A stretch of DNA of 64,000 bases from Saprospiraceae bacterium (GTDB lineage Bacteria; Bacteroidota; Bacteroidia; Chitinophagales; Saprospiraceae), in assembly GCA_016714025.1 (NCBI GenBank), contig JADJOB010000001.1:620001-684000 (forward strand), in the 5' to 3' direction. Each line of letters begins with the position of its first letter. Position 1 is the first letter of the stretch. The notes under the pieces were generated by a model that did no database searches, was not told where the DNA came from, and saw nothing but the letters and a program-made list of their open reading frames with translations. Below, piece by piece: positions 43,559 through 51,792 of the stretch. The translations under genes and the position numbers were made by a program.

Positions 43559-43620
43559 GATAGGTGATAGGTGATAGGTGATAGTTGATAGTTGATAGGT
43601 GATGGTTGATAGTTGATAGA
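43559..43620. repeat. Tandem 7-bp repeat, unit GATAGGT/GATAGTT
   Basis: Eight full and one partial 7-base units run from 43,559: GATAGGT three times, GATAGTT twice, GATAGGT, GATGGTT, GATAGTT and a final GATAGA. It starts 20 bases after the TPR stop codon and leads toward the 40-bp hairpin repeat at 43,634. No spacer structure, so not a CRISPR array. Confidence 0.9.
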
Positions 43621-43633
43621 AATAATCATTTTT

Positions 43634-43673
43634 AATTCTTCCCGCGAGTATGTGGGATCTACACTACTCTCCC
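43634..43673 (-). repeat. 40-bp intergenic hairpin repeat, copy B
   Basis: Minus-strand copy of the element at 22,754-22,793: starts GGGAGAGTAGTGT and ends AAGAATT. About 31 of 40 bases agree. The hairpin core is conserved with TCCC pairing GGGA, where copy A has TCTC pairing GAGA, a compensatory change. AT-rich ATTAATT/AATTATT words flank it on the right (43,675-43,710). Confidence 0.6.
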
Positions 43674-43743
43674 CTAATTATTAATTCTTAATTATTAATT
43701 TTTAATTACTCACTACCTACAGACTTCCTCTCTACAGACTAAT

Positions 43744-44352
43744 TCACCTAATTTCCGTTTGAAACAATTCCACATCGTTTAGAAAGCCTTTTAATTGATC
43801 TCCGATTTGGACTGGACCAACACCTGAGGGGGTTCCGGAATAAATAAGATCTCCCAGGCTGAGTGTAAAAAACTGTGAGAGGTAACTAATGATTTTTTGG
43901 ATTGGAAATATCATTTCATTGCTGATTCCTTTTTGAATGGTTTGCTCATTTTTTGAAAGGTGGAATTTCAAATTGTCTAGATCCAATTCCTGTATTGGAA
44001 TCCATTTGCCGACAACTGCTGAATGATCGAAGGCTTTGGCTATTTCCCATGGCAAACCCTTTTCTTTGCATTTTTGTTGTAAATCCCTGGCTGTAAAATC
44101 AATTCCAACTGTGATTTCAGATAAATAATTTAATGCTCTGTCTTCAGGTATGCTTCTCCCCTTTTTTCCGATTTTATAAACCAACTCAATTTCGTGGTGA
44201 AGGTCTTTAGTGAAATTGGGATAATAAAATGCTTTGTTGTTTTGCAATAAGGCCGTTACCGGTTTCATAAATACAACCGGATCTTGTGGTACAGGATTAT
44301 TGAGTTCTTTGGCATGATCGGAATAGTTTCTGCCTATGCAAAATATTTTCAT
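43744..44352 (-). CDS. Fumarylacetoacetate hydrolase family protein
   Basis: Single-domain FAH fold of the FAHD1 type, acting on C-C bonds of acylpyruvates or decarboxylating oxaloacetate, with a divalent metal. Motifs: KIFCIGRNYSDHAKEL at the N-terminus, DPVVFMKPVTALL, the metal ligands in HHEIELVYKIGKKGR (ExE) and VGIDFTARDLQQ, and the C-terminal IYSGTPSGVGPVQIGDQL. 202 aa is typical of this subgroup. It is 81 bases downstream of trpS on the same strand. The precise substrate cannot be told from sequence. Confidence 0.9.
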   Translation of the reverse strand: MKIFCIGRNYSDHAKELNNPVPQDPVVFMKPVTALLQNNKAFYYPNFTKDLHHEIELVYKIGKKGRSIPEDRALNYLSEITVGIDFTARDLQQKCKEKGLPWEIAKAFDHSAVVGKWIPIQELDLDNLKFHLSKNEQTIQKGISNEMIFPIQKIISYLSQFFTLSLGDLIYSGTPSGVGPVQIGDQLKGFLNDVELFQTEIR

Positions 44353-44433
44353 GATTTAGAAATTCGGTAATAAATGAACATTACAAACTATGAATAATAA
44401 ATCGACCTTCTAACAATTTAAAATCAATTCATT

Positions 44434-45438
44434 TTAATTACTTAAACCGGTTAACATTTTTACTTCACGAACCGTTTCTGCAGCACGGGCTCGAATTCTA
44501 CCAACTGATTGCTTTAATGAATCTTTAATTGCTTTACGATCTTCCAGAAGTTCTTTTTTTCGCTCTTGCAATGGCAAAACCATTTTAATAATTGAATCCG
44601 CCACGGCTTCCTTTAATTCACTGTAGGGAAGCTGTTGTTGTAAATACCGATTCAGAAGTTCGCTGTAATCCGGAGATTTACTTGCCTTTAACAGGCTGAA
44701 TAAATTGCTAATTCCGAGACTCATTTCACCTGCTTTGGTTTCACCTGTATCGGTAACTGCTGAGCGAATTTGTTTGCGAATCATTTCTTCCGATCCGAAA
44801 ACATCAATATAATGTTTTTCCCCAGCACTGGCACTCATTTTACGGTTAGGATCCGCTGTAGAAAGCACTTTTGATACTTCAGTATATAAAGGTTCAGGTA
44901 ATCTGAAATAGTTTTTACCACAAACTGAATTAAATCGGTCAGCTATATTTCTGGTCAATTCCAGGTGTTGATCCTGATCTTTTCCAACCGGTACATAATC
45001 TGCGCGATAGATGAGAATATCTGCGGCTTGCAGAACCGGATAAGTAAACAACCCGGCAGAAATAAAATCATCCTTCGCTTTTTCTTTAACCTGCGACGAC
45101 TTGTCTTTGAATTGTGTCATCCGGCTGAGTTCGCCATAGCTGCAACTGCAGCCCAGGATCCAGGCTAATTCTGCATGCTCTGGAATCATCGACTGAATAA
45201 ATAAATTCTCAGGTAATATTCCGCAAGCCAATAAATTAGTTGCAAGATCCCAAACGTTTTCTTTGAGTTTAATTGGGTTGTAGGGCATTGTAATTGCATG
45301 GTAGTCAACAATGCAATAAATGCAATCATATTCTTGTTGCAAACGAACCCAATTTTCTATTGCACCAAAATACCTACCTAAATGGAGTTTACCGGTTGGT
45401 TGAATACCGCTCAGTATAATTTTTTTTGAATCAGTCAT
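44434..45438 (-). CDS. trpS: Tryptophan-tRNA ligase
   Basis: Class I aminoacyl-tRNA synthetase charging tRNA-Trp. The HIGH-equivalent signature lies in GIQPTGKLHLGRYFGAIENW (residues 11-30), YPVLQAADILIYRADYVPVGKDQ is the tryptophan-binding region, and the KMSKS-equivalent is KMSAS (about residue 201). 334 aa is the normal bacterial length. It follows ridA by 12 bases and is likely part of the operon starting at the DUF177 gene. Confidence 0.96.
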   Translation of the reverse strand: MTDSKKIILSGIQPTGKLHLGRYFGAIENWVRLQQEYDCIYCIVDYHAITMPYNPIKLKENVWDLATNLLACGILPENLFIQSMIPEHAELAWILGCSCSYGELSRMTQFKDKSSQVKEKAKDDFISAGLFTYPVLQAADILIYRADYVPVGKDQDQHLELTRNIADRFNSVCGKNYFRLPEPLYTEVSKVLSTADPNRKMSASAGEKHYIDVFGSEEMIRKQIRSAVTDTGETKAGEMSLGISNLFSLLKASKSPDYSELLNRYLQQQLPYSELKEAVADSIIKMVLPLQERKKELLEDRKAIKDSLKQSVGRIRARAAETVREVKMLTGLSN

Positions 45439-45450
45439 GGGAATTAAAGA

Positions 45451-45831
45451 TTATTGATATGCAATACAAGAAATTTCAACATTTACCAATCTTGGAAGAT
45501 TGGCTACTTCAACCAATTCGCGAGCCGGAGGATCCGCTTTAGGGAAATAGGTAGCGTACACGGCATTGATTGCACTAAACTGCTTAATGTCTTTTACAAA
45601 AACACTGCATTTAACTACATGACTAAAATCCATATCAGCAGCTTTTAAAATAGCTTGAATATTATCCAGTACACGATGTGTTTCTTCTTCAATGGTTCTC
45701 AATTGGAGTTCTCCGGATACTGGATCTAATGCGATTTGACCTGAAACATAAAGTGTCTGACCAACCTGGATGGCCTGACTGTATGGGCCAATCGGCTTTG
45801 GTGCGTTTTCTGTAAAAATTACTTTTTTCAT
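45451..45831 (-). CDS. ridA: RidA family reactive-intermediate deaminase
   Basis: Hydrolyses reactive enamine/imine intermediates released by PLP enzymes, protecting them from damage. From the ATG at 45,831 it starts MKKVIFTENAPKPIGPYSQAI, the standard RidA N-terminus; the frame extends 15 codons upstream into the terminator hairpin, which is rejected. Family features: YVSGQIALDP, VVKCSVFVKD and the catalytic arginine in PPARELVEVANLPR, then VEISCIAY at the end. 126 aa forms a trimer in homologues. Between trpS and rpmF on the same strand. Confidence 0.94.
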   Translation of the reverse strand: MKKVIFTENAPKPIGPYSQAIQVGQTLYVSGQIALDPVSGELQLRTIEEETHRVLDNIQAILKAADMDFSHVVKCSVFVKDIKQFSAINAVYATYFPKADPPARELVEVANLPRLVNVEISCIAYQ

Positions 45832-45855
45832 AGTATGCGAATGATTGTAAAACAC

Positions 45856-45888
45856 AAAAAGCTCCTCATCAATCAATGGGAGCTTTTT
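45856..45888 (-). terminator. Intrinsic terminator after rpmF
   Basis: AAAAAGCTCC pairs with GGAGCTTTTT across a 13-base loop. On the minus strand it lies 20 bases past the L32 stop and 25 bases before the ridA ATG, giving a T-rich 3' side. It probably ends most rpmF transcripts, leaving ridA-trpS to read-through or its own promoter. Confidence 0.7.
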
Positions 45889-45908
45889 AGATTTATTTTT
45901 AAAAGGGA

Positions 45909-46112
45909 TTAGGCTTCTGCTGATTCTTTGGCTGCTCCCTGAATTACCACATTGCCTTTATAATATAATGCACCGTCATACCAATGTGCATGGTGCATAA
46001 TATGTGTAGCTCCTGTGGTTTTGCAGGTAGTCAATTGTGGAGTTTCCGCTTTATAATGCGTTCTTCTCTTTCTTTTTCTTTGTTTGGAGTGTCTCCATTT
46101 AGGATTTGGCAT
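45909..46112 (-). CDS. rpmF: 50S ribosomal protein L32
   Basis: Large-subunit protein. MPNPKWRHSKQRKRKRRTHY is the universal L32 N-terminus (Bacteroidota form with MPNPKWRHS), followed by LTTCKTTGATHIMHHAH. One Cys only, so no complete zinc ribbon. 67 aa, slightly extended at the C-terminus. It follows the DUF177 gene by 16 bases, the classical yceD-rpmF order. Confidence 0.96.
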   Translation of the reverse strand: MPNPKWRHSKQRKRKRRTHYKAETPQLTTCKTTGATHIMHHAHWYDGALYYKGNVVIQGAAKESAEA

Positions 46113-46128
46113 AATCCGCTTTTTTTAA

Positions 46129-46644
46129 TCAATTAGTATTTAAATTTTTAAGACTTTCCCAAACTGAATTATCAGAGTGGAGGCCTTCTTCATGTTGTAT
46201 TCTGTCAAGAATATCATTATTGCAAGGAGGATTTTCCATGTTTTCACAATCCAACGCCTGAATTAATGGTAAAGACAGAATCAAATAGTCATAAACGATA
46301 GGCGCCATGTTTAATTCATGATCTTCCGGATGCAGAAAAATCAATTCCGGATCTTCAGATTCTTCGGTTCCATTTTTCACATAAATCGTGAAGGATTTAT
46401 TGATTGGAATTTCAATATCTGCAAGACAGCGATCACAGGTTGAACCATAACTCCCTGTAAAATGCAAAGAAATAACTGAAACGTCGTCCCGATTATCCAA
46501 TTGCATTTTTACGTTAAAATGACCATCCGTTATGATACTTGCTTCAAAATGTTTTAAAAACTCGGAACCAACCGACCAATTAAACTGGTGAGTTCCGCTT
46601 TGAAGGCTTCTCAAGGGGATAATATATTCTCTTAACGCACCCAT
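46129..46644 (-). CDS. DUF177 (YceD-type) protein
   Basis: The gene just upstream of rpmF in most bacteria. Family features here are the N-terminal REYIIPLRSLQSGTHQFNW, a central GSTCDRCLADIEIPI with a CxxC pair, and the C-terminal CENMENPPCNND with a second cysteine pair that could complete a metal site. YceD proteins have been linked to 23S rRNA accumulation. 171 aa. A TAAATTTG promoter motif lies 26 bases upstream, making it the likely head of the operon with rpmF. Confidence 0.88.
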   Translation of the reverse strand: MGALREYIIPLRSLQSGTHQFNWSVGSEFLKHFEASIITDGHFNVKMQLDNRDDVSVISLHFTGSYGSTCDRCLADIEIPINKSFTIYVKNGTEESEDPELIFLHPEDHELNMAPIVYDYLILSLPLIQALDCENMENPPCNNDILDRIQHEEGLHSDNSVWESLKNLNTN

Positions 46645-46670
46645 AAAAGAACGTTTTCAAAAATGGAATG

Positions 46671-46678
46671 CAAATTTA
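46671..46678 (-). promoter_or_regulatory. Candidate -7 promoter element TAAATTTG for the DUF177-rpmF operon
   Basis: Exact TAnnTTTG match on the minus strand, 26 bases before the ATG at 46,644. A ribosomal-protein operon is expected to have a vegetative promoter. Confidence 0.5.
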
Positions 46679-46936
46679 CACAGATTCCACAGATTATTAG
46701 GGTATTAACTAATTTTTTTGAAGCTCCAGACGGGACTAAACAGATGATTTTAGGCATACTTTCAAAAAATGAAATTATATATATTTTTATCTAATGTGTA
46801 AATATTTATTTTAAAGTTACTTATATTAAATTTATTCCAAACGTTGCCTATTCCTGACAAACAATAACCATCCACTTATGATGCCCAGATTGAAATCACA
46901 TTTTAATTAGCTGGCATTTAATGATTTTTCAAACTT

Positions 46937-48250
46937 TCAATTTGCTTTAATAAATTTATAAACATATTGCCGGCCTTCTAATTCGATGGTAAGCCAATAG
47001 ATCCCGGCTTGAAATGAACTAAGCTGTAATTGTTGTCCTTGCCAAGAAACCGGCATTTTTAAACCTAAGTGATTATAAATATTAATTTTATACATATATA
47101 AATTATTAATATTATCAATGCTGAGCAGATCTCCTGCCGGATTTGGAATTAAATTCAAGGATAATGGATTGTTTTCTTTGACCCGAACCGGCTGACAATT
47201 TAAACGGTTAATTCGCAACCACATTTGATTGCAAAGCACGATTGGCACATCGTCGCTGCCCAATCCACCTGCTTCACCCATACGCAACACAATAAGATTT
47301 TGACTGGGTACCACACATAAGATTTGGCCATTTTTTCCAATTGCTGCAAACATATCGCTGGGTGCTTCGGGACAATAAGAACCTGGAAAAACCAATTGCA
47401 ATCCAGGCAACATAAACGAAGCTTGACCATTTAACCACCAGAGGTATCCATAAGATTTATTAATTGATTGAGAGGGATGCACCATCTCATCAAAATAAAA
47501 AGGATCATTCAATAAATCATTGGAATCCCAAATTCCCTTATTCAAAATAAGCAAACCAAATCGTGCCATGCTGCGGGCATTGCTGAGGTATACATTATCG
47601 TAGCCGGATGTAATCCACAATCCGTTCATTCCCGTTTTTGATTTTAATTTAGACTGGATGTATAAATTTTCATTCATACCAGTCGCTTGTTCCAATACAT
47701 CCCGAATGAGTGTATAGGGTGCATTGTGATAAGCCCATCGTTTTCCAGGATCGGTTTTATAGATAAGACATTCAGGTTTGGTGCAGTGGTTGTCTGAAAC
47801 TCCATCATCCAATCCACTAGTCATCGTTAACAGGTTGCGGATTGTTATTTTTTGTTCTTGTTCCGGACTACAATCAGTCCAGTCAGACCCTAAGTATTTT
47901 GAAACAGAATCTGATAATTTTAATTTTGATTCGGATTGAGCAATCCCTGTTAAAAAAGCAGTCAATGTTTTACCTGCGGATGCCCAATACCAAAGGGAAT
48001 CTTTGCTAAACTGATCGAAGTATTTTTCAAGTACAATTTTGCCATCTTTAAGAATGATAAATGCTTTAGATTCTTCCGCATCCAAATATTGATATAACGC
48101 ATTGATACTATCTGCACACCATCCAAGTGACTCCGGGCGGATGGTTTCCCATTGATCCCCACTTAATGGTGGAAAATAAAGACTTTGAGCATTGGATGGA
48201 GTCAAAGAAAAAAACATGCAGAATACAGTTGATGCCAATAAAAATTTCAT
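46937..48250 (-). CDS. Secreted serine hydrolase (beta-lactamase/class C PBP-like) with type IX sorting domain
   Basis: Signal peptide to about NAQS (residue 23). The serine-hydrolase domain has the nucleophile motif SAGK in WYWASAGKTLTAFL (SxxK), the Tyr motif in RWAYHNAPYTLI (YxN), and a distal AAIGKNGQILCVVPSQ strand where KTG-like motifs stand. These enzymes include esterases, peptidases and beta-lactam-binding proteins; the substrate is not predictable. Residues about 365-437 form a sorting domain (LNLIPNPAGDLLSI...AGIYWLTIELEGRQYVYKFIK), indicating type IX export to the surface. 437 aa. It stands alone, divergent from the TM2 lipoprotein. Confidence 0.88.
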   Translation of the reverse strand: MKFLLASTVFCMFFSLTPSNAQSLYFPPLSGDQWETIRPESLGWCADSINALYQYLDAEESKAFIILKDGKIVLEKYFDQFSKDSLWYWASAGKTLTAFLTGIAQSESKLKLSDSVSKYLGSDWTDCSPEQEQKITIRNLLTMTSGLDDGVSDNHCTKPECLIYKTDPGKRWAYHNAPYTLIRDVLEQATGMNENLYIQSKLKSKTGMNGLWITSGYDNVYLSNARSMARFGLLILNKGIWDSNDLLNDPFYFDEMVHPSQSINKSYGYLWWLNGQASFMLPGLQLVFPGSYCPEAPSDMFAAIGKNGQILCVVPSQNLIVLRMGEAGGLGSDDVPIVLCNQMWLRINRLNCQPVRVKENNPLSLNLIPNPAGDLLSIDNINNLYMYKINIYNHLGLKMPVSWQGQQLQLSSFQAGIYWLTIELEGRQYVYKFIKAN

Positions 48251-48303
48251 CTTAGATACTTTTAATTTTGACTCTAATGACTTGGAAAAGTAAAAATAAA
48301 AAC

Positions 48304-48311
48304 TATATTTG
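48304..48311 (+). promoter_or_regulatory. Candidate promoter, TATATTTG with CTTG 19 bases upstream
   Basis: Exact TAnnTTTG match, with CTTG (48,281-48,284) 19 bases before it as a near match to the -33 TTTG box. This is the best two-part promoter seen in the window. The leader to the ATG at 48,345 is about 25 bases. Confidence 0.5.
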
Positions 48312-48344
48312 AGGATTGAATTTAATTAACCTAAAACTTTTATT

Positions 48345-49049
48345 ATGAAAGCAAAATTCTATTATTTACTCCTTATTGGATTTGTACTCGTTTTTGGTTC
48401 TTGCAGCAAATCTCGTGATTTGACTTGTCCAAGTTTTAAAGAAAAAAGAAATTTTGATATAAGTTTTGATTTTCTTAAAACACACAAATCACATACTAAG
48501 CATAAACCAAGCAGCCGCACCGTTGCAAAAAACAATTCTGTTCAAGGATTTTACAACGAGCCAATTGCAGTTGAAGGAATTGACAAAATAGCTCCTTCTA
48601 TTTCAGGGCTTACTGCTTCTACTTCCAATGAAATTATACTGCCTGAATTTTCTCATTCAATCACCAAAGCTAAATCAGTAGGAACAGCTTCTAATGAAAA
48701 AACTCCAGTCCTTCAAAAACTAAGTTTGAAGGAAAAAGCTAAACTTTATGTTGCTAAAAAAGTTATCGAAAAGCAACTAAAAAAATTAGACCAACAACAA
48801 GACCAGTTAAGCAATGCTGATTTGGATGATCATCCAGCAGGTGGAGGGAAAAGCCAATTGATTGCTTTATTACTGTGCATTTTTGTTGGTGGTTTAGGTA
48901 TTCACCGTTTTTATTTGGGATATACCACGATAGGCATCATTCAATTAATAACCTTAGGCGGATGTGGAATTTGGGCTCTTATCGATTTAATCCGCATTAT
49001 CACTGGTGACTTACAGCCAAAAAATGGCAATTATACCGAAACGCTTTAA
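48345..49049 (+). CDS. Lipoprotein-signal TM2-domain membrane protein
   Basis: The N-terminus is a lipoprotein signal (LVFGSC, Cys at about residue 20). About 130 residues of Ser/Lys-rich linker follow, then a TM2 domain near residue 165: LIALLLCIFVGGLGIHRFYLGY, TTIGIIQLITLGGCGIWALIDLI, the two-helix hairpin with GxHRFYLG and the DLI motif. A TM2 domain in a lipidated protein is unusual in topology, since lipid anchor and helices must share one membrane. The DUF2752 gene follows by 9 bases, a common pairing in Bacteroidota. Function unknown. Confidence 0.85.
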   Translation: MKAKFYYLLLIGFVLVFGSCSKSRDLTCPSFKEKRNFDISFDFLKTHKSHTKHKPSSRTVAKNNSVQGFYNEPIAVEGIDKIAPSISGLTASTSNEIILPEFSHSITKAKSVGTASNEKTPVLQKLSLKEKAKLYVAKKVIEKQLKKLDQQQDQLSNADLDDHPAGGGKSQLIALLLCIFVGGLGIHRFYLGYTTIGIIQLITLGGCGIWALIDLIRIITGDLQPKNGNYTETL

Positions 49050-49058
49050 TCTTAAATT

Positions 49059-49361
49059 TTGATTAAAAAACCGTACGTTTTTAGTACGATCAAATTGGCA
49101 GGCTTTAGCATCTTGATCATTACATTGATGCTGTTGCCTGCCGATTTTTTTGATACCGGCACACCCATCTGTCTTTTTACCAGGTTATCAGGTTATTCTT
49201 GTTATGGATGCGGTATGACCCGCGCAATTATGCATCTCCTGCATTTTAATTTTTCAACTGCCTGGAATTTCAACAAACTTTCATTTATTGTTTTTCCGCT
49301 ATTAGTTTACGTTTTTGGCAGCTGGTTTTTCAAAGAGTTAAAATTGATTCGTTCAAATTGA
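49059..49361 (+). CDS. DUF2752 family small membrane protein, TTG start
   Basis: 100 aa with two hydrophobic segments (residues about 9-27 and 75-93) around the family's hallmark CLFTRLSGYSCYGCGMTRA, where CxGCGMTRA is the defining motif. No ATG precedes the motif in frame with the right spacing; TTG at 49,059 fits the usual N-terminus. The function of DUF2752 is unknown; it is frequently next to TM2-domain genes, as here. Confidence 0.85.
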   Translation: MIKKPYVFSTIKLAGFSILIITLMLLPADFFDTGTPICLFTRLSGYSCYGCGMTRAIMHLLHFNFSTAWNFNKLSFIVFPLLVYVFGSWFFKELKLIRSN

Positions 49362-49692
49362 ACTTCAGAAACTAAGAATTGCAAAATTTTAATTAAATCA
49401 AAACTTTTAACTCTGTAGTTTCTTACGGATTCAAGGGATGAATCCAACAATTATAAAAAGTATTTATTATTTACGGTGTGTCCCTCAAGACCATAAAAAA
49501 ATATTCATATTCAAACTAAGGATGGTATTATGTCATGCCTTGATTTAGTTAGCATTTTAAAACTCCATACACAAATAAAATTCCAGGATTAATAAACAGA
49601 TCAAGGCTTGCAATCAAAAGCAATTTTTATTAATAAACTTTGGCAAGAATTTAGAAATATTGTTCTGCTTGTTTTTCCTTTTCAAATTCAAA
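49362..49692. other. Intergenic region, nothing recognised
   Basis: About 330 bases between the convergent DUF2752 and beta-barrel genes, before the terminator at 49,693. No open frame, repeat or RNA fold that I can support. Confidence 0.5.
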
Positions 49693-49728
49693 CAAAAAAA
49701 AAGCCTTCCAGTAAACTGAAAGGCTTTT
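49693..49728 (-). terminator. Strong intrinsic terminator after the beta-barrel gene
   Basis: AAGCCTTCCAGT and ACTGAAAGGCTT (one mismatch) form a 12-base stem with a two-base loop; on the minus strand the stem is followed by nine T residues (TTTTTTTTTG). It lies 21 bases after the stop codon of the outer-membrane protein gene. Confidence 0.85.
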
Positions 49729-49748
49729 ATAAATTTTTTAATTAAGTC

Positions 49749-50312
49749 CTAGAAATGGTACCAAAGGCCGAAACCTAAAGAGCTCATATCAAGATTTAAA
49801 CCGAAAGCATTTACAGCATCGCCACCATCTGGTTTTTGAGAAGAATATCCCAAACCACCAAAATAAGCATTGATAGACCATTTGTCTGCCAACATGTAGG
49901 ATACACCTGGGCTAATACCAATGTCTAACTGAGTCCATTTGGAATCACTGTTAGCTAACTCTCTTTTATTAGAAGTAAATCCAATGCCAGGAGCTAAATA
50001 AACATATACGTTATCTCCAAAATGCCATCCATAGCGGAATTCAGCTCCAATACCAAAGCCGGTATCTTTGATGTCATCCGTTTTGTCATCATGGCTGCTG
50101 TAATTGATACCAACGACGATTGCGCTGTTATCATTCAACCAATATCCTAAAGATGGGCCTAAATTGAATTGGCTCACTTCATGATCATTATTAAAACCAG
50201 CATCATTGCTGTTAAATCCTAAATCAAGACCTAGAAACATTTTGCCTTGTGCTTGAGCACCTGTGCTCATAAGACCTAAAAACAGAACGAACAGTAAAAG
50301 TTGTTTTTTCAT
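49749..50312 (-). CDS. Small outer-membrane beta-barrel protein (OmpW/PorT-like size)
   Basis: The ATG at 50,312 gives signal peptide MKKQLLLFVLFLGLMSTGAQA; a 24-codon upstream extension is rejected. The mature part (about 165 aa) alternates polar and aromatic residues as in an eight-strand barrel: GKMFLGLDLGFNSND, FNLGPSLGYWLNDNSAIVVG, GAEFRYGWHFGDNVYVYLAPG and the terminal strand MSSLGFGLWYHF ending in Phe. Its strong terminator suggests an abundant product. Function unknown; OmpW/OprG-like channel or structural role is possible. Confidence 0.82.
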   Translation of the reverse strand: MKKQLLLFVLFLGLMSTGAQAQGKMFLGLDLGFNSNDAGFNNDHEVSQFNLGPSLGYWLNDNSAIVVGINYSSHDDKTDDIKDTGFGIGAEFRYGWHFGDNVYVYLAPGIGFTSNKRELANSDSKWTQLDIGISPGVSYMLADKWSINAYFGGLGYSSQKPDGGDAVNAFGLNLDMSSLGFGLWYHF

Positions 50313-50568
50313 ACTTGCGTAAGTTTTTCGTGAATAAAAAGAGTTTAAACCCTGCAAGTTTAGCCCTTTCAATTTTAATAACAAAACTTTTATTAAACTT
50401 TTTTATGGATGTTTCAAGCTGAATGTCAGGCAGTATGCTTCTAAAAGCGTAAATTTTAATCTAAAATATTGATAATTATTAAGTTAATTATTTGAAAAAG
50501 CTAAAAATAAATACCCGACAATTTCAATAAAATTTAACAATCAGTCGAAAATGAGGTCTCTGGAATTT

Positions 50569-51657
50569 TTAATAACTTGTTTTTAGTCGGGATTCCTGTT
50601 CAAACCGTTCGATGGCCAGACCAATCAGTCGATCCAATAATTCCGGATAGGGAATGCCGCTGTATTCCCACATTTTAGGATACATGCTAATTTTGGTAAA
50701 ACCTGGCATTGTATTTATTTCATTGACTAACAATCGATTATCAGGTGTAAGGAATAAATCTACCCTACCCAATCCCTCACAGCACAACACTTTAAAACTC
50801 TTAACTGCCAATTCCTGGACTCGTTTTATAGTCTCCTGGTCCAAATTTGCAGGAATTTCAGTTCGGGCACCCTGGGAATCCAGGTATTTGGCATCATAAG
50901 AATAAAAGTCCTTTTGAGCGATGACTTCTCCGGGAATTGAAGCAATTGGATTTTGATTTCCCAAAACAGCGCATTCAATTTCACGTGCCTTTATAAATTC
51001 TTCTACAATTACTTTAGTATCAAATTGAAAAGCCAGCTCAAGTGCTGCCTGATATTCAGTTTCTGAATTTACTTTAGAAATCCCAACAGATGAACCCAGG
51101 TTTGCAGGTTTAATAAAAAGTGGCCTGCCCAATTGCGATTGGATTGTATTAAAATCCGGTGCGTTCTCAATTCCATGAATTGATACAAACTTACCGATAG
51201 GTATGTTTGCGTCCCTGAGTAATCTTTTCATCACATCCTTATCCATACCAACTGCTGAACCCAATACTCCGGGACCTACAAACGGAATGTTTGCAAGTTT
51301 TAATAATCCCTGGACGGTTCCATCCTCTCCAAATGGACCATGTAGGATGGGAAATACGACATCCAATTTCGCTTCATTAGGACCCAAACCCGAAACAACT
51401 CCATCACTTTGAGGATGAAGTGAGATCTGCTTCAATTCGGGCTGATTCAAATTTGGTAATACCGCTTGTTGATTTAATAGCCACATTGCATCTTGATGAC
51501 TGACCCATTTGCCACTTTTATCGATAGCCATTAAAACCGCCTCGTACTTATTCTTGTCTAAGGCCTGGTAAATATTTTTAGCCGATTGAACTGAGATTTC
51601 ATGTTCAGCGGATTTGCCTCCAAATAGGATTCCAACGCGCATTTTTTTCGGATTCAT
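50569..51657 (-). CDS. ddl: D-alanine-D-alanine ligase
   Basis: ATP-grasp enzyme joining two D-alanines for the peptidoglycan stem peptide. N-terminal VGILFGGKSAEHEISVQSA is the family signature, HGPFGEDGTVQGLLKLA and PFVGPGVLGSAVGMDKD follow, the ATP-grasp lysine region is PLFIKPANLGSSVGISKV, and the metal-binding end is LLVNEINTMPGFTKISMYP. 362 aa. Start at 51,657 (MNPKKMRVG) or the internal ATG at 51,642; both fit. A TATCTTTG motif lies 16 bases upstream. It is divergent from the zeta-like gene. Confidence 0.96.
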   Translation of the reverse strand: MNPKKMRVGILFGGKSAEHEISVQSAKNIYQALDKNKYEAVLMAIDKSGKWVSHQDAMWLLNQQAVLPNLNQPELKQISLHPQSDGVVSGLGPNEAKLDVVFPILHGPFGEDGTVQGLLKLANIPFVGPGVLGSAVGMDKDVMKRLLRDANIPIGKFVSIHGIENAPDFNTIQSQLGRPLFIKPANLGSSVGISKVNSETEYQAALELAFQFDTKVIVEEFIKAREIECAVLGNQNPIASIPGEVIAQKDFYSYDAKYLDSQGARTEIPANLDQETIKRVQELAVKSFKVLCCEGLGRVDLFLTPDNRLLVNEINTMPGFTKISMYPKMWEYSGIPYPELLDRLIGLAIERFEQESRLKTSY

Positions 51658-51673
51658 AGATCGAATTTAAAAA

Positions 51674-51681
51674 CAAAGATA
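51674..51681 (-). promoter_or_regulatory. Candidate -7 promoter element TATCTTTG for ddl
   Basis: Exact TAnnTTTG match on the minus strand, 16 bases before the ddl ATG at 51,657. Confidence 0.5.
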
Positions 51682-51775
51682 AAACATATTAAAAATAATT
51701 TTAATATATTAATTGGATTAAGTGTAAAAACTACGGAATCTTCTGAATTGAAATTGATGCCTTGAATTGATTGAA

Positions 51776-51783
51776 TATCTTTG
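51776..51783 (+). promoter_or_regulatory. Candidate promoter for the zeta-like gene, TATCTTTG with ATTG 19 bases upstream
   Basis: Exact TAnnTTTG match; ATTG at 51,753-51,756 lies 19 bases upstream as a near -33 box. Only nine bases separate the element from the ATG at 51,793, so the leader would be very short and no ribosome-binding site is possible. Confidence 0.5.
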
Positions 51784-51792
51784 CATTTAAAT

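Noticed and set aside
43559..43620. Possible iteron-type origin or operator from the GATAGGT array
   Set aside because: No replication initiator, DnaA-box cluster or regulator is nearby; the drift between units fits simple slippage.
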